From: Lates calcarifer
Taxonomy: Eukaryota; Chordata; Actinopteri; Centropomidae
DNA length: 64,000 nucleotides
Reading direction: 5' to 3'
Assembly: GCF_001640805.2 (NCBI RefSeq)
Contig: NC_066855.1
Location: forward strand, 4,537,967-4,601,966
Positions 22,901 through 35,966 of this stretch are shown piece after piece. Position 1 is the stretch's first letter, and every line of letters starts with the position of its first letter. The position numbers were made by a program, and so were the translations under genes. Below the pieces are notes generated by a model. That model did not search any database. It saw nothing but the letters and a program-made list of their open reading frames with translations, and was not told the origin of the DNA.

Positions 22901-25900
22901 CTGCTGAATCTGCGTCAAGTTATACACTGATTTTTGATGCTTGGTTTCTGGTGTCCAAAGAGAGTTAGATGAGAAGTTTTATACCACTCTCATTCATGTC
23001 TGGGTAAATACCAAGCTACATTTAACAGCTGGTTAGCTTAGCTTAGCTTAACACAAAGACAGGAATCAGGGGAAGCAGCTAGTTTAGCCCTTTCCTAAGA
23101 TAACAAAACCACATACCAGCTAAACAGTTAACATGTTTTATCATGTTTGTTTATAAACCAAAGTGTAAAGACAACATATTGTCATTTTACATGGTGTTAC
23201 ATGCTGCGCTGTTTGGGCTGGGCACAGCTGTTGGAGTGGTATCAGTCGTCTTTTCTAACTAGCAAGGAAGTAAATTTTCATATTTCCTTTGACCCTGGTC
23301 ACAATACAAACCCACAGGGTTATACAGTTAAAACAAGTTTGTCTTTCCCTGTAGTAATCTCTGAGATAATAAAAGTTGTTCCTAATGTCTTTCTAGGTGT
23401 GGTTCTAATGGAGATTGCGGAAGCCCACAGGAAGGTCTATATTGAACTTGAAGAGAACGTAAGTAGCCTTGTAGCCTTGCCATGCATTACTTCTCACATG
23501 AACAAAACCAATGATGAATTGTATCTGCTATCAAGTATTGTCTGAGTAGCCAAGGCCTGCTAATTCCTCTGTGTTTAGAGCTCCATTGCTGTCCAGAAAC
23601 ATAAATAAATAAATAATTATGAGAATGACTCATGGTTGCACTTCGTGACATGTTCATTCATTACAATGAATATGGGCACTGTGGTTTATTTTGAGTCGAT
23701 CCCACACACACCGTCCTGCTGCTGTGTTTCCACTCCAAATCAGCAGCTGAAAATAGTCGCCAGAAATTGCACTATGTACAAATATTTGAATAATGTTTTG
23801 TAGAAACTACAGCGACTTGCTGCTTTAGAAATGATTCATCCTTCTTAGAAAAAGAAACTACATATATCTTTAGGTTGTTCCCTTCATCTGCGCTCCAATC
23901 TGTCTACTGCTGAATGCGAAGAATGAAGCAGGATAATAGATCTAGAAAATAAAAAGAGCAATTATGTCATTACATCATTTTGTGCATTGACAGGTCACCT
24001 GCTGAGCCTCTAGGGGTGACACTTTCATTCCTAGAAGTGGCCACCAATGCTCAGCTCATCTTCACATAGTAGACAGAGATTGGTCATTTGTTACGCTCAC
24101 CTCTCTGGGCACGTAACCTCTCCAACCCTTTGAGCTCATTCCCTTCATTTTTGAGAGTTTTAAATTGTTGTAACAAAAGCTGAAAGAAAGTTTGACAAGG
24201 GTGGAAAAGCTACAGAATCGTTCCTGACCCTGCTGCCTCGGGGTGAAATGGTTCAGATGCCTGCGAGTGACAGGAGGTAAATTGGAGTCAAGCGTCACCA
24301 GTGCGAACAGGGCTATAACTGAGGCTCAACATGAAATCTGATGCATGAAATCTGATGTATGAAATCTTTGGGGAAACAAACAAACACAAGTCCTAAAATG
24401 TAAATGATGTGCTGTGCGCATGAGAGAGTTTCTGTCATTTCACTATGTTTCCTAATGACTGACTGTAATGTATCTATGAGAGGGGGAGGTTGTAAATCTT
24501 TAACCCAAACAGGCTGATAAGCCATCCCTGGTGGGTGGAATCTCAACCTCTCAAAAAGCCATTATCATACATACCAGCAGGTCACTCCACTCTTATCGTA
24601 ACGAGCCATGTGACTGAACTGTACATTGTGTTTAGAACAGCGTGCATACAGAATGATATATGTTGCAACGAATACGAGGCGTGCGTTCTTTTCTCTGTGC
24701 AGTTCAAGAGGTTTCACAGAGAGATCATCACCGAGCTGGAGAAGAAGACAGAGATGGATGTGAAGTACATGAATGTAAGTGTCACTGTGTACAGTATACT
24801 TGTCTTCATGAGTACAAGCATCTGCCAACCCATTCCCCCTCTACTTATGAGAGTTTTATACACACATATCTCATGTAGAAAAAGCTGCTCTAGAGGCAGA
24901 AATCTGGAATAAAATCTCAAAGGATAAAGTCAACTCTTAAACTGATTTAACCAGAATTTCTCCTTTGCCATCGTAACTCAAAAAATGATTGATTGATGGT
25001 TAATTTCAAGCAAAAAGATTATTTCAGCCTCTGTGCATCTGAGCAATGTTTATGCAATGAAAACTGCTATCTGCTCATCTTCCTTTCCTTGAACGTCTCA
25101 CAGGCCACCTTCAAGCGCTATCAGTCAGAGCACAAGCTGAAGCAGGACTCCCTGGAGCGCTCGCAGACAGACCTGAAGAAGCTGAGAAGGAAAAGCCAGG
25201 GAAAGCACTCATCCAAGTATGAGATAAAAGAGAACGAGGTGAGACTGAAACTAAGCCGGCTCCAACCTGTCCTTTCCTTCAGAACATAGCGGGTGCACTT
25301 TGTCTAATACCTAATGTGGCTTTTTGGGCATGGCGCTGTTAACATCTTCTTCTGCTCTGATGCCCGTGATAATGATAAAGTGTATAATGTATGTGACAAG
25401 GTGGCCGGGATAGTTTCTCATGATATTCACATACCAAAGCAAAGAGGGAGGTGTGGAGGTTTTTACGTAAGATGAAGATACCTCATGGGCCTGAAATTCC
25501 AGGTTTTGCTTTCCAGTTGTGTTTGATATTATGTAAGGGCATTGCAACATTAACAACAGATGCTTGAGATGTGCGCTTAAACACTACCTACCCTCGAGTG
25601 TCTTCAGGTTGTTACACACACACTGGAAAAATGTCTCATTAAAAGTTCTTTTAGACAAGCGACTAAAACCATCAAGGTACAACACGCCTAAAGCTGTTTG
25701 CTGATTGTCTGTTTTTCCATGCACTAGAATAAGAGCATTATACCTCAGCTCAGTGTGTTCAGCTACAGACAGAAGACTGTGTTTCTATTGAAGGCTCACA
25801 CACCCAAATTTACATGCTGACATCAGTGTATTAACTGTAGTTTATCTGTAACAGATAGTTTTGTATTCATAACTAGATAGTTCTCCAAGTTATCCAAGGA

Positions 25901-28900
25901 CATACAGTATGGAAGCTGCACCAGACATTTGTTATTTGCCATCACAGAGCTAGCTGGGCTGCAGCACTTACGAAAATCCAATTCTTCCAAATTGAGACTT
26001 TGCACAAAGTCAATTTAGTTATTATTTATGTACACTTATCCGTCCATATGGGACTCTTAAGAGCAACTTCCAAAATAGGAAGTAAACTCATCATTTACAG
26101 AGAGCTGGACTCACATTTGACTTTTTTTTGTCCTTTCTTCAGCATCTGTTGTTATAAATTCATCAAAATGAAAGTGCATTACACAACTCTTCTCGCCTCC
26201 ACAATCTTTCAAGATAGTGTTTAAGGTTGATTCTGGTTTTCTTAAGTACAGTCTGCTGATCAGTCATGTGACCTACTGACTATCATAAAAGTGAAGTGAA
26301 GCAGCATTACTGTTTTCTTTTTTTCAGAAAATACTCCCAGTAGCTACAGGATTTTACAAGAGAGATACATGAATATATTCAATGTTACCACACACTTTTT
26401 AAAACATTATAATAGAAATAAAAAGTATTCCAATCCAGTACAAAAATAGTCTTTCATCTTAAACCATTAATGTTGAAGGTTGAATCTCCATTTTTCCATC
26501 CAAAGTTGCAAAATTCTGTTTTCTTTCAACCTCATTTTTTCAAACTACTTTTTCAAAACACAGAACACTCAAATTTTGTCCGTCTCTTTAAATTTATTAA
26601 TCTATCTAGCTGGTTTGCACCTCACTGTCTGTGTGTTCTCCCAGTTAGCAAATATTTGTTTTATTTGCATGATTGCTGGATATCGAAGGTCACATTTTAG
26701 TATGCTGTTAGAGTGGCTGCCAGTTTAATCCCCAGCGTGTTAATGAATGTGATCCCATGATGGCTAGTCCGGCTTTTTTTGCGTTGCTGTTATTAGATTC
26801 ATTATTTGCTATGCTCCGTTGTGCATTCAAGCAAACAGACGTCAAGGGAGAGCAGGAAAAAGTAAAAACAGGCTCAGAGTTGAATAAAAGGAGAGAGAGG
26901 ACAGGCATAACGCAACAGCAGCTGTGGGCCAACAGCAGTGTGGTCTCATTAAACCTAATCTCTTGCATCTCAGACATCACACTGAAATGACAAACAGAGC
27001 TAAAACAAATGTTGCTGAGTGAACAGAGGTACACAAACATGACTTTTAAGTTTTACTAGTAGGTACTGACTGCACTTTAGTAGGTTTGTTTTATGCCGCT
27101 CTGTGTATTGGTTGTGGTGTATTTTGCCAAATGCCTGAGTACTACATGGTGTTGTTGGGGTGTTTACATCTTTGCTGTCCACTACCAACAAGCAGTCTTA
27201 ACACCTCAGACAGCAATTTGCTTTGTAAATCAATGTGGTGAGATGAAGGAGGGACTGCACAGCCTGAGTAATAACTGCCGTCTGTCTCTCATTTTACTTT
27301 ATCGACTGTTTTCACGGCCTCACGTTGATAACGGACGGCGTGCAGAGCCTGGCTTGTTTTCGAGTGAATTATTAAACAGAGCCTTTAATTGAAAAGTCAG
27401 GCAGTGATTGCAAGTTATGAAAGGGGTGTTTTGACTTGTCTCCTTTGTCAGTGCACCATTTCTTTTTTCTCTGCTGCCAAAATTGGTATCAGTCTCCCGT
27501 TAAAAGACACAATAAGTCTTAACCGGGTGGAGCTTAGTAGCCTGAACCTGGCACTTTGCCCCCACCCCCCTAGAAGTGGCTCTTTCATTATCTGATAAAA
27601 ATGACACCAGTGGACTACAAGAGGGACAAGGCTAACCGCTCAGCTTTCTAATAATCATCTGTAGAGCTGCCAGCGATGAGCTCAGTCCTGTCTGTCTGCT
27701 CTCCTACCCCTCGCTGAGAGCCTGGACGATTGTTTGCTGTGAAATGGGAAATGAAGAGCTTCAGCGCCTGACAGACTATCACAGAAAGACAGAGAGAGAC
27801 AGACCAGAAAATAAGACCAGGCAGTAGAAGAGGGTCTTTGACGGAGCCCTCAGAGACAGGCTGCTTTACCGTCACCATGACAACCTGGAGAAAATGGGAG
27901 AGACGAGGGTGGTGGTAAGTGTAGAATAAAGGGATGGAGGGGAGGTTGAGAAGTCACTTTAAAGACTTTGATATGCATTATGTCAGGTCTAGCCACCCAT
28001 TCGCTCTGCATGACAGGCGGAACTGTTCACAGGCTCTCTGTGGGGAAGGCGTGTCTTTCAGTGCACTGATTTGGTTTCCGACTGTACTTAGATCAATCTG
28101 TGAGCAGCAAGAGACCCGAATAAACTTGTCATTAAGTGTGGAGACTTTGAGTCTCTAAATTAATTTCTGTTGCTAAAGAGGAGAAAAAACAGAAAAAGCC
28201 TATACTGCAGAGCCTCATATGAACACACACTCATAAAATCAGAAGTCTTTGTGGCGGTGACCTCAAACGCAACACGTCAAGCCTGGTGAAGAACTGACTT
28301 GCTCCACAAAGTCTTGTGGTTTCATTTTTGCCTCACTGTAGTCATGTGTGAAAAGTCCTCTCCATACTGTATGACATTTGAACCCTGCCTAGTCATCAAT
28401 CTTGTACCCTGACCCCCTTTCTGTCCTGTGTCCACAGTATTTGGAGACTGTCTCATCACGCCAGATGGACATGCAGAAGTTCATCGCTGACGGCTGCAAG
28501 GAGGCCTTGCTGGAAGAAAAGAGACGGTTCTGTTTCCTGGCCGACAAACACTGCATGTTCTCCTATCAAATTAGCAACTTCCATGAGAAAGTAAGTGCGG
28601 ACAGAGAGGAACATCCTGCACAGCCAGATGCCTTCCATTATGGATTGTTTGTAACTGCTCTTTCTCTCTTTTTCTGGCGATTCCAGGCCAAAGAGATGCT
28701 GGCCATGAAGCTCCCCACCTGGCAGGAAAAGTGCAGCGACATCACCAAGGTGCCGGACACGGTGGCGACCATGATAGAGGAGCTGTCCGTTACTCCAGAG
28801 CAATCACCACTGGTTGAACGCTGCAACAGGGTGTGTTTTAGATGGTCATTATGGATTTGTGCTGATACCAGAGTTGGTATCAAAACTGTGTCCTCAGTGA

Positions 28901-31900
28901 GATTTTTAAAAAACAAGAAAAAAGTCTCTTTTTCAAGAGAGACCTGTCACTTTTGATCACAAACTTTGATATACTTATCTTTGTGTAAGGTGCTTCAGAT
29001 AAAAGGTGTGGATAAAAGCAGTGCCAAATAGTACATAAGTAGAGCAAATCATGAAGAAAAGTCTGGCCCTGGAGTGTTTTATCTTGTCTTGTTTCTTATA
29101 GTTTATCTTTCAAACACACTGATATCTATATCAGATGGAAGCTGTTGTGAGTAAAGTTGCAGGTTATCATTAGGTGGCTATCAGCCATGGGAAATCCTGC
29201 ATGTACTGTTGTTATCAACCATCTGTTAAAGTCCACTGAATTATTTTCGCCTATTGCTGTGTAGGAGGGAGACAGTAAGCTTTCAATAACAGTAATGACT
29301 GTTTAAAATCATTGCCTAAATAAGGACTTTCATATGAGGTCGTTCAACCAAAATACTTGTCATGATTTGAATATTGCCAACTCATATTGTCATATCAGTG
29401 CATCTGCTTATCATATTCTTTGCTATCTCTTCAGAACAACGTGGAGTCAATGGTTCCACCTCCGGCACCACCGCTAAAGGCTCAAATAAGTCCGCTGGCC
29501 AATATGTTCAACCCAGAGCCCAGATCTCCGCTCACCTCCTCTTCAGACCACAACTCAGGTAGTGATGACTACTCTGAAACTCAAATATCTCTCAGTCCAG
29601 TCATTAACAAGATCCACCACCCAGCCAACAATCAGTATGAACCGCTTTTACAGGGACTGGGAACAGGAGGAAACAGTTAGACCGCCTCTGTCCGAGAGTA
29701 ACAAATTCAACCTACCAACAGCCATGTTTTATTACATTCAGACTCTTATTTCCAGTCTTTGTGTTAAGCTAATCAGCTAAGCTAATCATAAGTGTATTTC
29801 CCAAAATGTCAAACTACTGCTTTAAGTAAATACTTTCAAGTTTTACCTGATATCTGACATGATCACGTCTCTAACCTCTCGTTTTTGTGAACCTCTGCTG
29901 CCTCCAGACCAGGGCAGTCTTGGAGAGGTCAGTCTGTCCCGGTCGACGTCCCAGTCGTCTGGTCTCAATGTGGGCAGGAGACCCCGCGTCAGGACCATCT
30001 TTCCCCACACGTCGGGCAACAACGACACACTCCTCAGCTTCGACGATGGGGACATCATCACCCTGCTCATCCAGGAGGAGAAGGACGGCTGGCTGTACGG
30101 AGAGCTGGAGAAGACAAGCAAGTAAGTTTTTAAGTTTTAGTTTTTACTGTGTGTGTGTCCACTTGATATTTATGTACTTCAGGGATGTGTTGATGTATTT
30201 TTAAATGAGTGTTTGCAGGGTAAAATCAGGGACCTTTTTAGAGAAAAAGCATGAATGAAAAGAATGTTTTTTCTGAAAACATTAATGATTTGGGGGGTTG
30301 AGGTTTGGGGGAGTTGTGTGCCTCATGATGAGTTATATCTTTATCAGCATCTCAGGTTTTAAAGTCTAGTGATTCAATATTTTTCTTATTGTCTACAAAT
30401 CCCACTAAAAGACCAAATCCCCCCCTGATGTGATCCCTCTCACAAGTGCTGTTTATACTATAGAGCTCCATTTTATTATTAAAAAACACATCAGTGGACC
30501 ACACTGTTGCTCTGGGTGACATGTTCCTTTCATTACCATGAGCACACACAGCTTATTTTGACTCAATCCCACAAACACTATCCTGCTGCTGTAAATATTA
30601 TAAATACTCCCTGATGCACCAAATATGTATTAATCTGGCTCTTAAAATAGTTCCTAGCAAATTTACAATTTCCTCTTTTTTGATTAAATTTGCTTAAACC
30701 AGCTTTTTAAGGAAATTGTTTAGTTGAATTAAACTGAATCAGTGGACACCACTGGGCTTACGGTTGAGAGCCACAGGAAGCACAGTGTTCGGTTTGGTCT
30801 TTTCATGGGATTTGTTGACAGTAGCAATAATTTAAAAATACAACAGTGCTGTGCTTTAACTTTCAGAGCTGGATAGGTTTTGTAGAATCGTACCTAACTT
30901 AAAAAAATTATCCAAACTTGCAATTTTGAATAGAAAGTGTCCTTCCCTCTCATACTTGATTTAAATACAATCTAAATATGACTGTCAGCACACCTGCAAG
31001 AGGAAATGTACTTTCATTCTAACAAATATGCAGCGGCACTGACACACAGGCGTTTGTCACATAACTAATGTGGCAGTACAAGTTTCTGCTTTGTGTTTCT
31101 TAATATTTTGCTGTGCTAATACATCATGCCTAGAAACTAAGACTATGTCAGGTATGTTCAACATGACAGTCGTAAAGCTCGAGCTCTCTCTCTGTGCCCT
31201 GCCTAACAACAACACGTACACACACATAAAAAAAAGAAAAAAATCCAGGTGCACACACACACACACACACACACGCACACAAACAAGAGACATCTGGTCT
31301 TTTATATTTCACCCAACACTAAACAAATGCTTGATTTTCCTTCCCCCGTGACACATGATGATGAGTGAGTGAGATGAATATGTCAAGTAGCATTTAAAAA
31401 GGTGAAATCACACCTTTGTACAGCAGCTGTGACTCCATGTCACCTCCAAACAGCAGAGAGGGAAAATGTCCTCAAGCCAAAACAAATTAATATTCTCTAA
31501 TACAAACAGACATCACATCTATTACCTTCTGTATACTCAAATTGTCAGTTTCCAAAATGTTTTTGTATATATAACAGCAGCTGCATAAATCTGTAAAGTA
31601 GCCTCAGAGCTGCCTGTGTAATTACAGCCATCTGCAACTCCTCTGTAGATCAATTAGGGCTCATAATGCAGGCAAAAGGATTACAGAGTGCTTACAGGGC
31701 TTGTGTCGAATGTCTTTTCACTCCCACTTTGAAACAAATTAACGCAAGTCTTATCTGCTCTCCTGTGTGTGTGTTTGTGTGCCTGTGTGTGCGCGTGTCA
31801 TTAAGTGGCCTTTTGAGTCAGAGTGGTTTTAATGCAGTCAGTGGCGGTTTGTCAAGAAGAGGACATGTTGGGATAAATCACAGCACATTCTGTTTCTTAG

Positions 31901-34900
31901 CAACAAATCCAGCGCATTGGTCTGATAAGCCATCTTTTTCTCTAGACGTGACTTGGAGACAACTTCTTAGTCTTACTGAACAAAATCTCTCTGTCTGTTA
32001 TATATTTTATGTCTGATGTGTGCATCTGATTCAAGTGTGTTGTTTGTAGCAGAGATTCTCAGCTTTTGAAAAACAGATCTCTCACAGCCTCTTGTGCACA
32101 TGCAGAAGAGGGAATGTCAGTATTGACTGAGCATAATTCAAAAGATACATTCATCATTTCAGCAGAATGGATTTTTTTGACATATGATTATGTTATCACT
32201 TAGGCTGGAAAATGCTGATGTACATCATTTGATGCTGATGGAGAGATTTGTTACAGAACAGAGATGTTCACTGTAAGAAACAGTAAAACCTCCTACTTGT
32301 CTCAGCTGATGAACATAATGCATACTACTGACACTGCACAGGGCAGACATCTGCGACCTGCACTGGCCTAATTTTTACTTTTATTAACTGTCTTTCTCAT
32401 TAGGCGGGGCTGGTTTCCCTCATCTTACTGCAGACCTTATACTGAGCCAGTGAAAGCAAACAGGTAAGAAGAAATTACAGCATGCAAATCATTATAGTTG
32501 ATGTTTTGATAGCTGAAGCTTTATGTCATATGTCTTAGCAGCAATCAGAGCACGCCAGTGCGCAGCCTGAGTGTGGCCAGTCTGCCAGAGCAGGAGGAGG
32601 AGGAGCCGGTGTTGATTCCCCCGCCAGACTACAGCGATGACCCCCCCTCTAGCCCAGTGGTCCCCTCAATGCCCTCACCACAGAACACAGTTAGTAACAG
32701 CACCTGCATCTTGGAAAAACACAACCATTTTATCTGCCGAAATAATATGGTTACAGGAGGGAAGAATCCCTGTTCTCTGTAGTGTTATTTTTTGATGACA
32801 GGTATGTCCATAAAGAACAAAACTGAAAACAGTCTCCTTAAGTACAGAGAGCAACATTAGATCTTTTGCCTCTCTATAATATCTTTAGTTTTATTTTTTT
32901 AGGAAGCATCAGCGCCGTATGGAAATAATTTGAGTGTGTTTGGTGCTGTTTAATAAAGTAATGTTGCAGAAATTATTACATTTCCTGAATACCGAAGGAT
33001 CTTTTAATAAAAAGTGCTTTAGTAAAAACATACGATAAAATAGCAAGTGATAATCATGTAATTATTAATGAACATAACTAAAACAAACTACTCTTTAACA
33101 TGGATTTAATGTAGGGGGTTTTGCATTGAACATACTAACATAAACATTATGTAAATCTGTTTTTCTGCCCAAAAAGAAGAGATGAGATTTTGTCCTGTTG
33201 CTTTCTGTGGGGCGTTTTAGTGTCTTTGAGCTCACTGCGTTGGTTTTACAGCCTGCAGTCTTTATGGTTTTTGTTCACTCTCAGCAGGCAGATATTCAGC
33301 AACAGTCTGAGCTAGCGATTAGCTAGTAAACCTACTAGACCATTAAGCAGCTGTAAAACCAGATATTTCCCACAGAATTTCCTGCCGACAAAAAACAGAG
33401 CTAAAAAGAGAGTGACTAGCTCATTGGATTCGTATTTGCCCCCGTGGCAGAAACACAACTCCACACGAATGCTAACGTTTCTCCGCTAACATGCTAACGG
33501 CCAACTGTTTGCTAACAAGTTCATTTTATTTTACAGCTTGTTTCTGCTCCCTGAAAGTGGCCAAAATAATCAGTTATTACAAGTTTAATGTGTTATTTTC
33601 TAATCATATGCAACTGTAAAAAACCTTCATACTTAATACTAGCTAATACATCTTTATGCTAATAGTTTGTGTGGCTAGTGGAAGCCTTTTTCTTTCAACA
33701 GCTGCTGGTGCCTTTAGGCCAGGCACCAAGGCCCTGGTTGCTACAGTAGAGGACTTTCTTTGTGTTGGGCTGCTGCCATTTTTGACTATGTTCTAGAAAA
33801 GCTCCTACGTTTCCTGATAGGATATCTTTATTGCCTTACCTAAGTCGTTTCCAGACTCCACGCCCACACCACAAAATGCCATCACACACGTTGAACGTTT
33901 AGTCTGACTAACCAGGTCTTATCAACATCTCCTTGATGCATAGTCATTCACTCCACACCCTTAAAACAGATCAGAGCCAGAAACACACCTCAATTCCTCT
34001 AACCAGTTTGAGGAAATATACTATATTTATCTAGATGATTACTGCATTTACCAAAAGGATACATGAGCCTTAATGATGTTATATTTTTGTTGTACATGAG
34101 CCTGTTTAAAGTTTTGCAACTGATACAGCCTTTAAGTAGTCTATGAGTACAAAAAAGAAAAGTGTAAAACAGACCAGAGAGTTGTTGGCTTAAAAATATT
34201 AAGAAATATGTCTGGAAAAATGCTCAGAGCCAGAGTTTTATTCAAGACACAGATGAGCTACAGATGGAGGCATAAAGGACAAGAGGGTAAAGACACAATT
34301 TCATTTTGTGCCTGCACAGTGTCAGCTGATTGAAAATGAACTAGTAGCTGCCCAGCCAGCAGACAAGCCCAGGCACTCCTCTCTCCTTCATCATCACCCT
34401 CCTCTCTGCTCTGTCTGCACACAACGTCCTTCATATCTGCTGCTCCAGATTTTCACCATGAAATAAACGTATTTTTTCTATCCCATCGTAACATTTTCAT
34501 GATTTTCTACAAATTTTGAAAAGTGTAGTGCAGAATGGACAGAGACTATACTAACTGTAATAGTGCCACACACAAACTGTCCCCCCCCCTTCAAACATTT
34601 ATTCAGGTGAAGGCAGAAGGCTGACTGTGCTCTTTAGGTTTTTATTATTACTGTGGGGCAAAGGTGGACTTTGTCACCAATGATTTGGGGACTTTAGTTC
34701 CCAGAGTTTTGCTTTCAGGTACCAGTGAAGTCCCACTTCCTTTACACTAATATCTAGTATGTGCTATAACAAACTCAGTTACTAAGATGTTGAAGCATCA
34801 AAACTGACTTGACATGTCAAGAAATTATCCTAGCTAAGGCTAACTGTGACCTGTGTTTGGTGTTTTTCCAAAAATTGCACATTTCTATTTAGAATTTGAT

Positions 34901-35966
34901 TTGGAAAATAATGTTTTTTAAGATTAATAATTGATGTGACTGAGTATATGAGACAGTGATTCTCAGTAATATTTTGATTAGGACTTGAGGATCCTTTACT
35001 CACCAAACTGAGGAAGAGGTGCTTCCTGAAAGCCTGAATGCAGGGTGTAAAAAAGTCTCATAAGCTTTACTGTGGCTGCATGTTTGCCTGCCTCAGGGTG
35101 TTGTCTGCCCTCTACTGGTAGACTTAGGTAATGCATGTTTTTGTGCACTTAGTAATGGGAATAATAAAGGCCTTCCAGATAAGTTTTGTAACTGAGCTGT
35201 ACTAAAAAGCATGCATGCTGATGAGAGTTCTTCTGACATATTTATTAGCTGCTGTAGAACTATAAACTTTCTTTACAGTCTTACAGCATTTTATAAGCCA
35301 ATGTGTGGCTACAGTACCCCTCGGGGCACCATAGCTGAGGTATTTATGTTCCTCAATTTTATCATCTCCATGCTCACTTGGGTCTGTGGAGGTGATAAGA
35401 TTGCCATCGTCCTCAGGTGAGAGAAAAAGATGAGTGTGTCTGTTGCCAGCCTTTCTAGATTGTCTGGATTCCAGGCTTGTTGAGGTCTGAGGTTGTAGCT
35501 TAAGTACGTGTCAAAGCTCTACTGCACTGATTAGGAAGGAGGGAGGGGGACAACTGTTGATGAGAAATCTTATCGAACCAGTTCGACAACACTGACTGTC
35601 TTCACAGCTGGAGGAAGGGTGTGGGTTTGTGGTGACTGTGGTGACTGTGGTGGTGTGTTTTGACTGTTGTGTGTGTGTTTTTTCTCTTTGTCCACTGGAT
35701 CTTCAAGGGTCTTTTCTTCTGTGTTTTTGACAACAGGTGTCTTTAGTCAATGGGACTGCAAAGGCTCCTTTTCTAGGGTGAGTGACCTAACACAACTAAC
35801 CAATACTCACAGGTTATAGTACAACATGTGTGAGCTGATTGATGATCAGTTGATGGTGGATTTGAAATTATTTCAAATGTTTTCTCCCTGCAGAGGAGGG
35901 AATCCGTTTGCCACAGTCAAGCTGAGGCCAACTGTCACAAATGACAGATCAGCACCGCACATCTAA
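12755..35966 (+). CDS. baiap2l1: BAIAP2L1 (IRTKS), I-BAR/SH3 actin regulator
   Basis: Fourteen coding exons: 12755-12805, 14293-14368, 14524-14610, 23397-23458, 24703-24774, 25104-25238, 28438-28590, 28687-28830, 29435-29558, 29908-30121, 32404-32463, 32542-32689, 35737-35777 and 35894-35966. All have GT-AG borders and agreeing phases, giving 479 residues (human 511). It opens with [17 protein letters not shown]. Residues 1 to about 245 form the I-BAR domain that binds and bends PI(4,5)P2 membranes ([45 protein letters not shown]). The SH3 domain at about 328-389 ([27 protein letters not shown]) recruits actin regulators and, from work on mammals, the EPEC effector complex. The C terminus [19 protein letters not shown] is the WH2-like actin-binding tail. 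The DYDTL segment that follows the I-BAR domain in human is not seen. The donor after exon 12 (GTTAGT) is weak. Confidence 0.95.
13560..13960. repeat. Cluster of GT and GA microsatellites in BAIAP2L1 intron 1
   Basis: Within 400 bases lie (GT)n at 13577-13600, (GA)n at 13601-13617 and 13657-13680, (GA)n at 13842-13868, and (GT)n at 13930-13959. A run of 17 A lies at 13470-13486. These look like simple expansions with no other structure. Confidence 0.85.
14750..15490. repeat. Fold-back teleost repeat with internal unique segment
   Basis: The left arm has ctgttagcttagcttagcat near 14837 and a stretch about gctctgtctaaaggtaacaa. The right arm near 15378 reads gttaagctaagctaactggc, its inverted counterpart, and ends in an A+T-rich part with cccccaaatgtcaaactgat. 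Long inverted arms are typical of a widespread fish fold-back element. Between the arms (about 14985-15220) lies sequence that I do not recall in other copies. Confidence 0.7.
19155..19285. repeat. Partial fold-back repeat (right arm)
   Basis: The stretch ctgctaagctacgctaacag followed by ctgctccagcttaatattta and ttgtatcaatcaaattatca matches the outer right arm of the same fold-back family. The left arm is not adjacent, so this is a truncated or decayed copy. Confidence 0.55.
21960..22195 (+). other. C-rich open stretch in BAIAP2L1 intron 3
   Basis: Two overlapping plus-strand frames (21934-22332, 132 residues; 22011-22193, 60 residues) stay open through a stretch far richer in C than its surroundings. 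The shorter frame is proline-rich ([17 protein letters not shown]). I recognise no domain, and neither frame has an obvious place in BAIAP2L1. It may be a lineage-specific exon, an old exon remnant, or a chance result of base composition. Confidence 0.25.
22930..23290. repeat. Fold-back repeat, left-arm copy
   Basis: The segment gagagttagatgagaagttt, the stretch gcttagcttagcttaacaca and aaccaaagtgtaaagacaac follow the order of the left arm of the same family seen at 14750. The matching right arm is missing. It ends about 110 bases before BAIAP2L1 exon 4. Confidence 0.65.
23565..23850. repeat. Unnamed repeat, copy 1 (BAIAP2L1 intron 4)
   Basis: This stretch and 30453-30680 share the order: a segment like tagagctccat, gacatgttc plus cattac, ttattttga plus a caatcccaca-like string, and tcctgctgctgt. 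They look like two diverged copies, same orientation, of one interspersed element. I cannot name it. Confidence 0.5.
29685..29825. repeat. Short fold-back repeat remnant just after BAIAP2L1 exon 9
   Basis: ctctgtccgagagtaacaaa is followed by tctttgtgttaagctaatca and cccaaaatgtcaaactactg. These are the inner left-arm and terminal right-arm parts of the fold-back family, so the copy has an internal deletion. It lies 130 bases downstream of the exon 9 donor and 80 bases upstream of exon 10. Confidence 0.6.
30453..30680. repeat. Unnamed repeat, copy 2 (BAIAP2L1 intron 10)
   Basis: Second diverged copy of the element at 23565-23850, same orientation. Shared landmarks include tagagctccat, gacatgttcctttcattacc and tcctgctgctgt. 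Confidence 0.5.
31246..31282. repeat. (CA)n microsatellite
   Basis: About 13 CA dinucleotides in BAIAP2L1 intron 10, with one CG interruption. Confidence 0.9.
33170..33540. repeat. Teleost interspersed repeat in BAIAP2L1 intron 12
   Basis: gcctgcagtctttatggttt, ccagatatttcccacagaat, gtggcagaaacacaactcca and tgctaacggccaactgtttg occur in an order I recognise from repeats that are abundant in spiny-rayed fish. No coding capacity is visible. The family name is not known to me. Confidence 0.55.

Larger units (their letters stand above)
14611..23396. other. BAIAP2L1 intron 3 (largest intron, 8.8 kb)
   Basis: No nested gene was recognised. The intron holds three copies of the fold-back repeat (listed separately), a 97-codon unrecognised ATG frame at 20448-20741, and a C-rich open stretch at 21960-22195. 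The rest is ordinary A+T-rich intron. Confidence 0.7.

Noticed and set aside
28456..28803. 115-codon minus-strand frame
   Set aside because: Antisense shadow of BAIAP2L1 exons 7 and 8.
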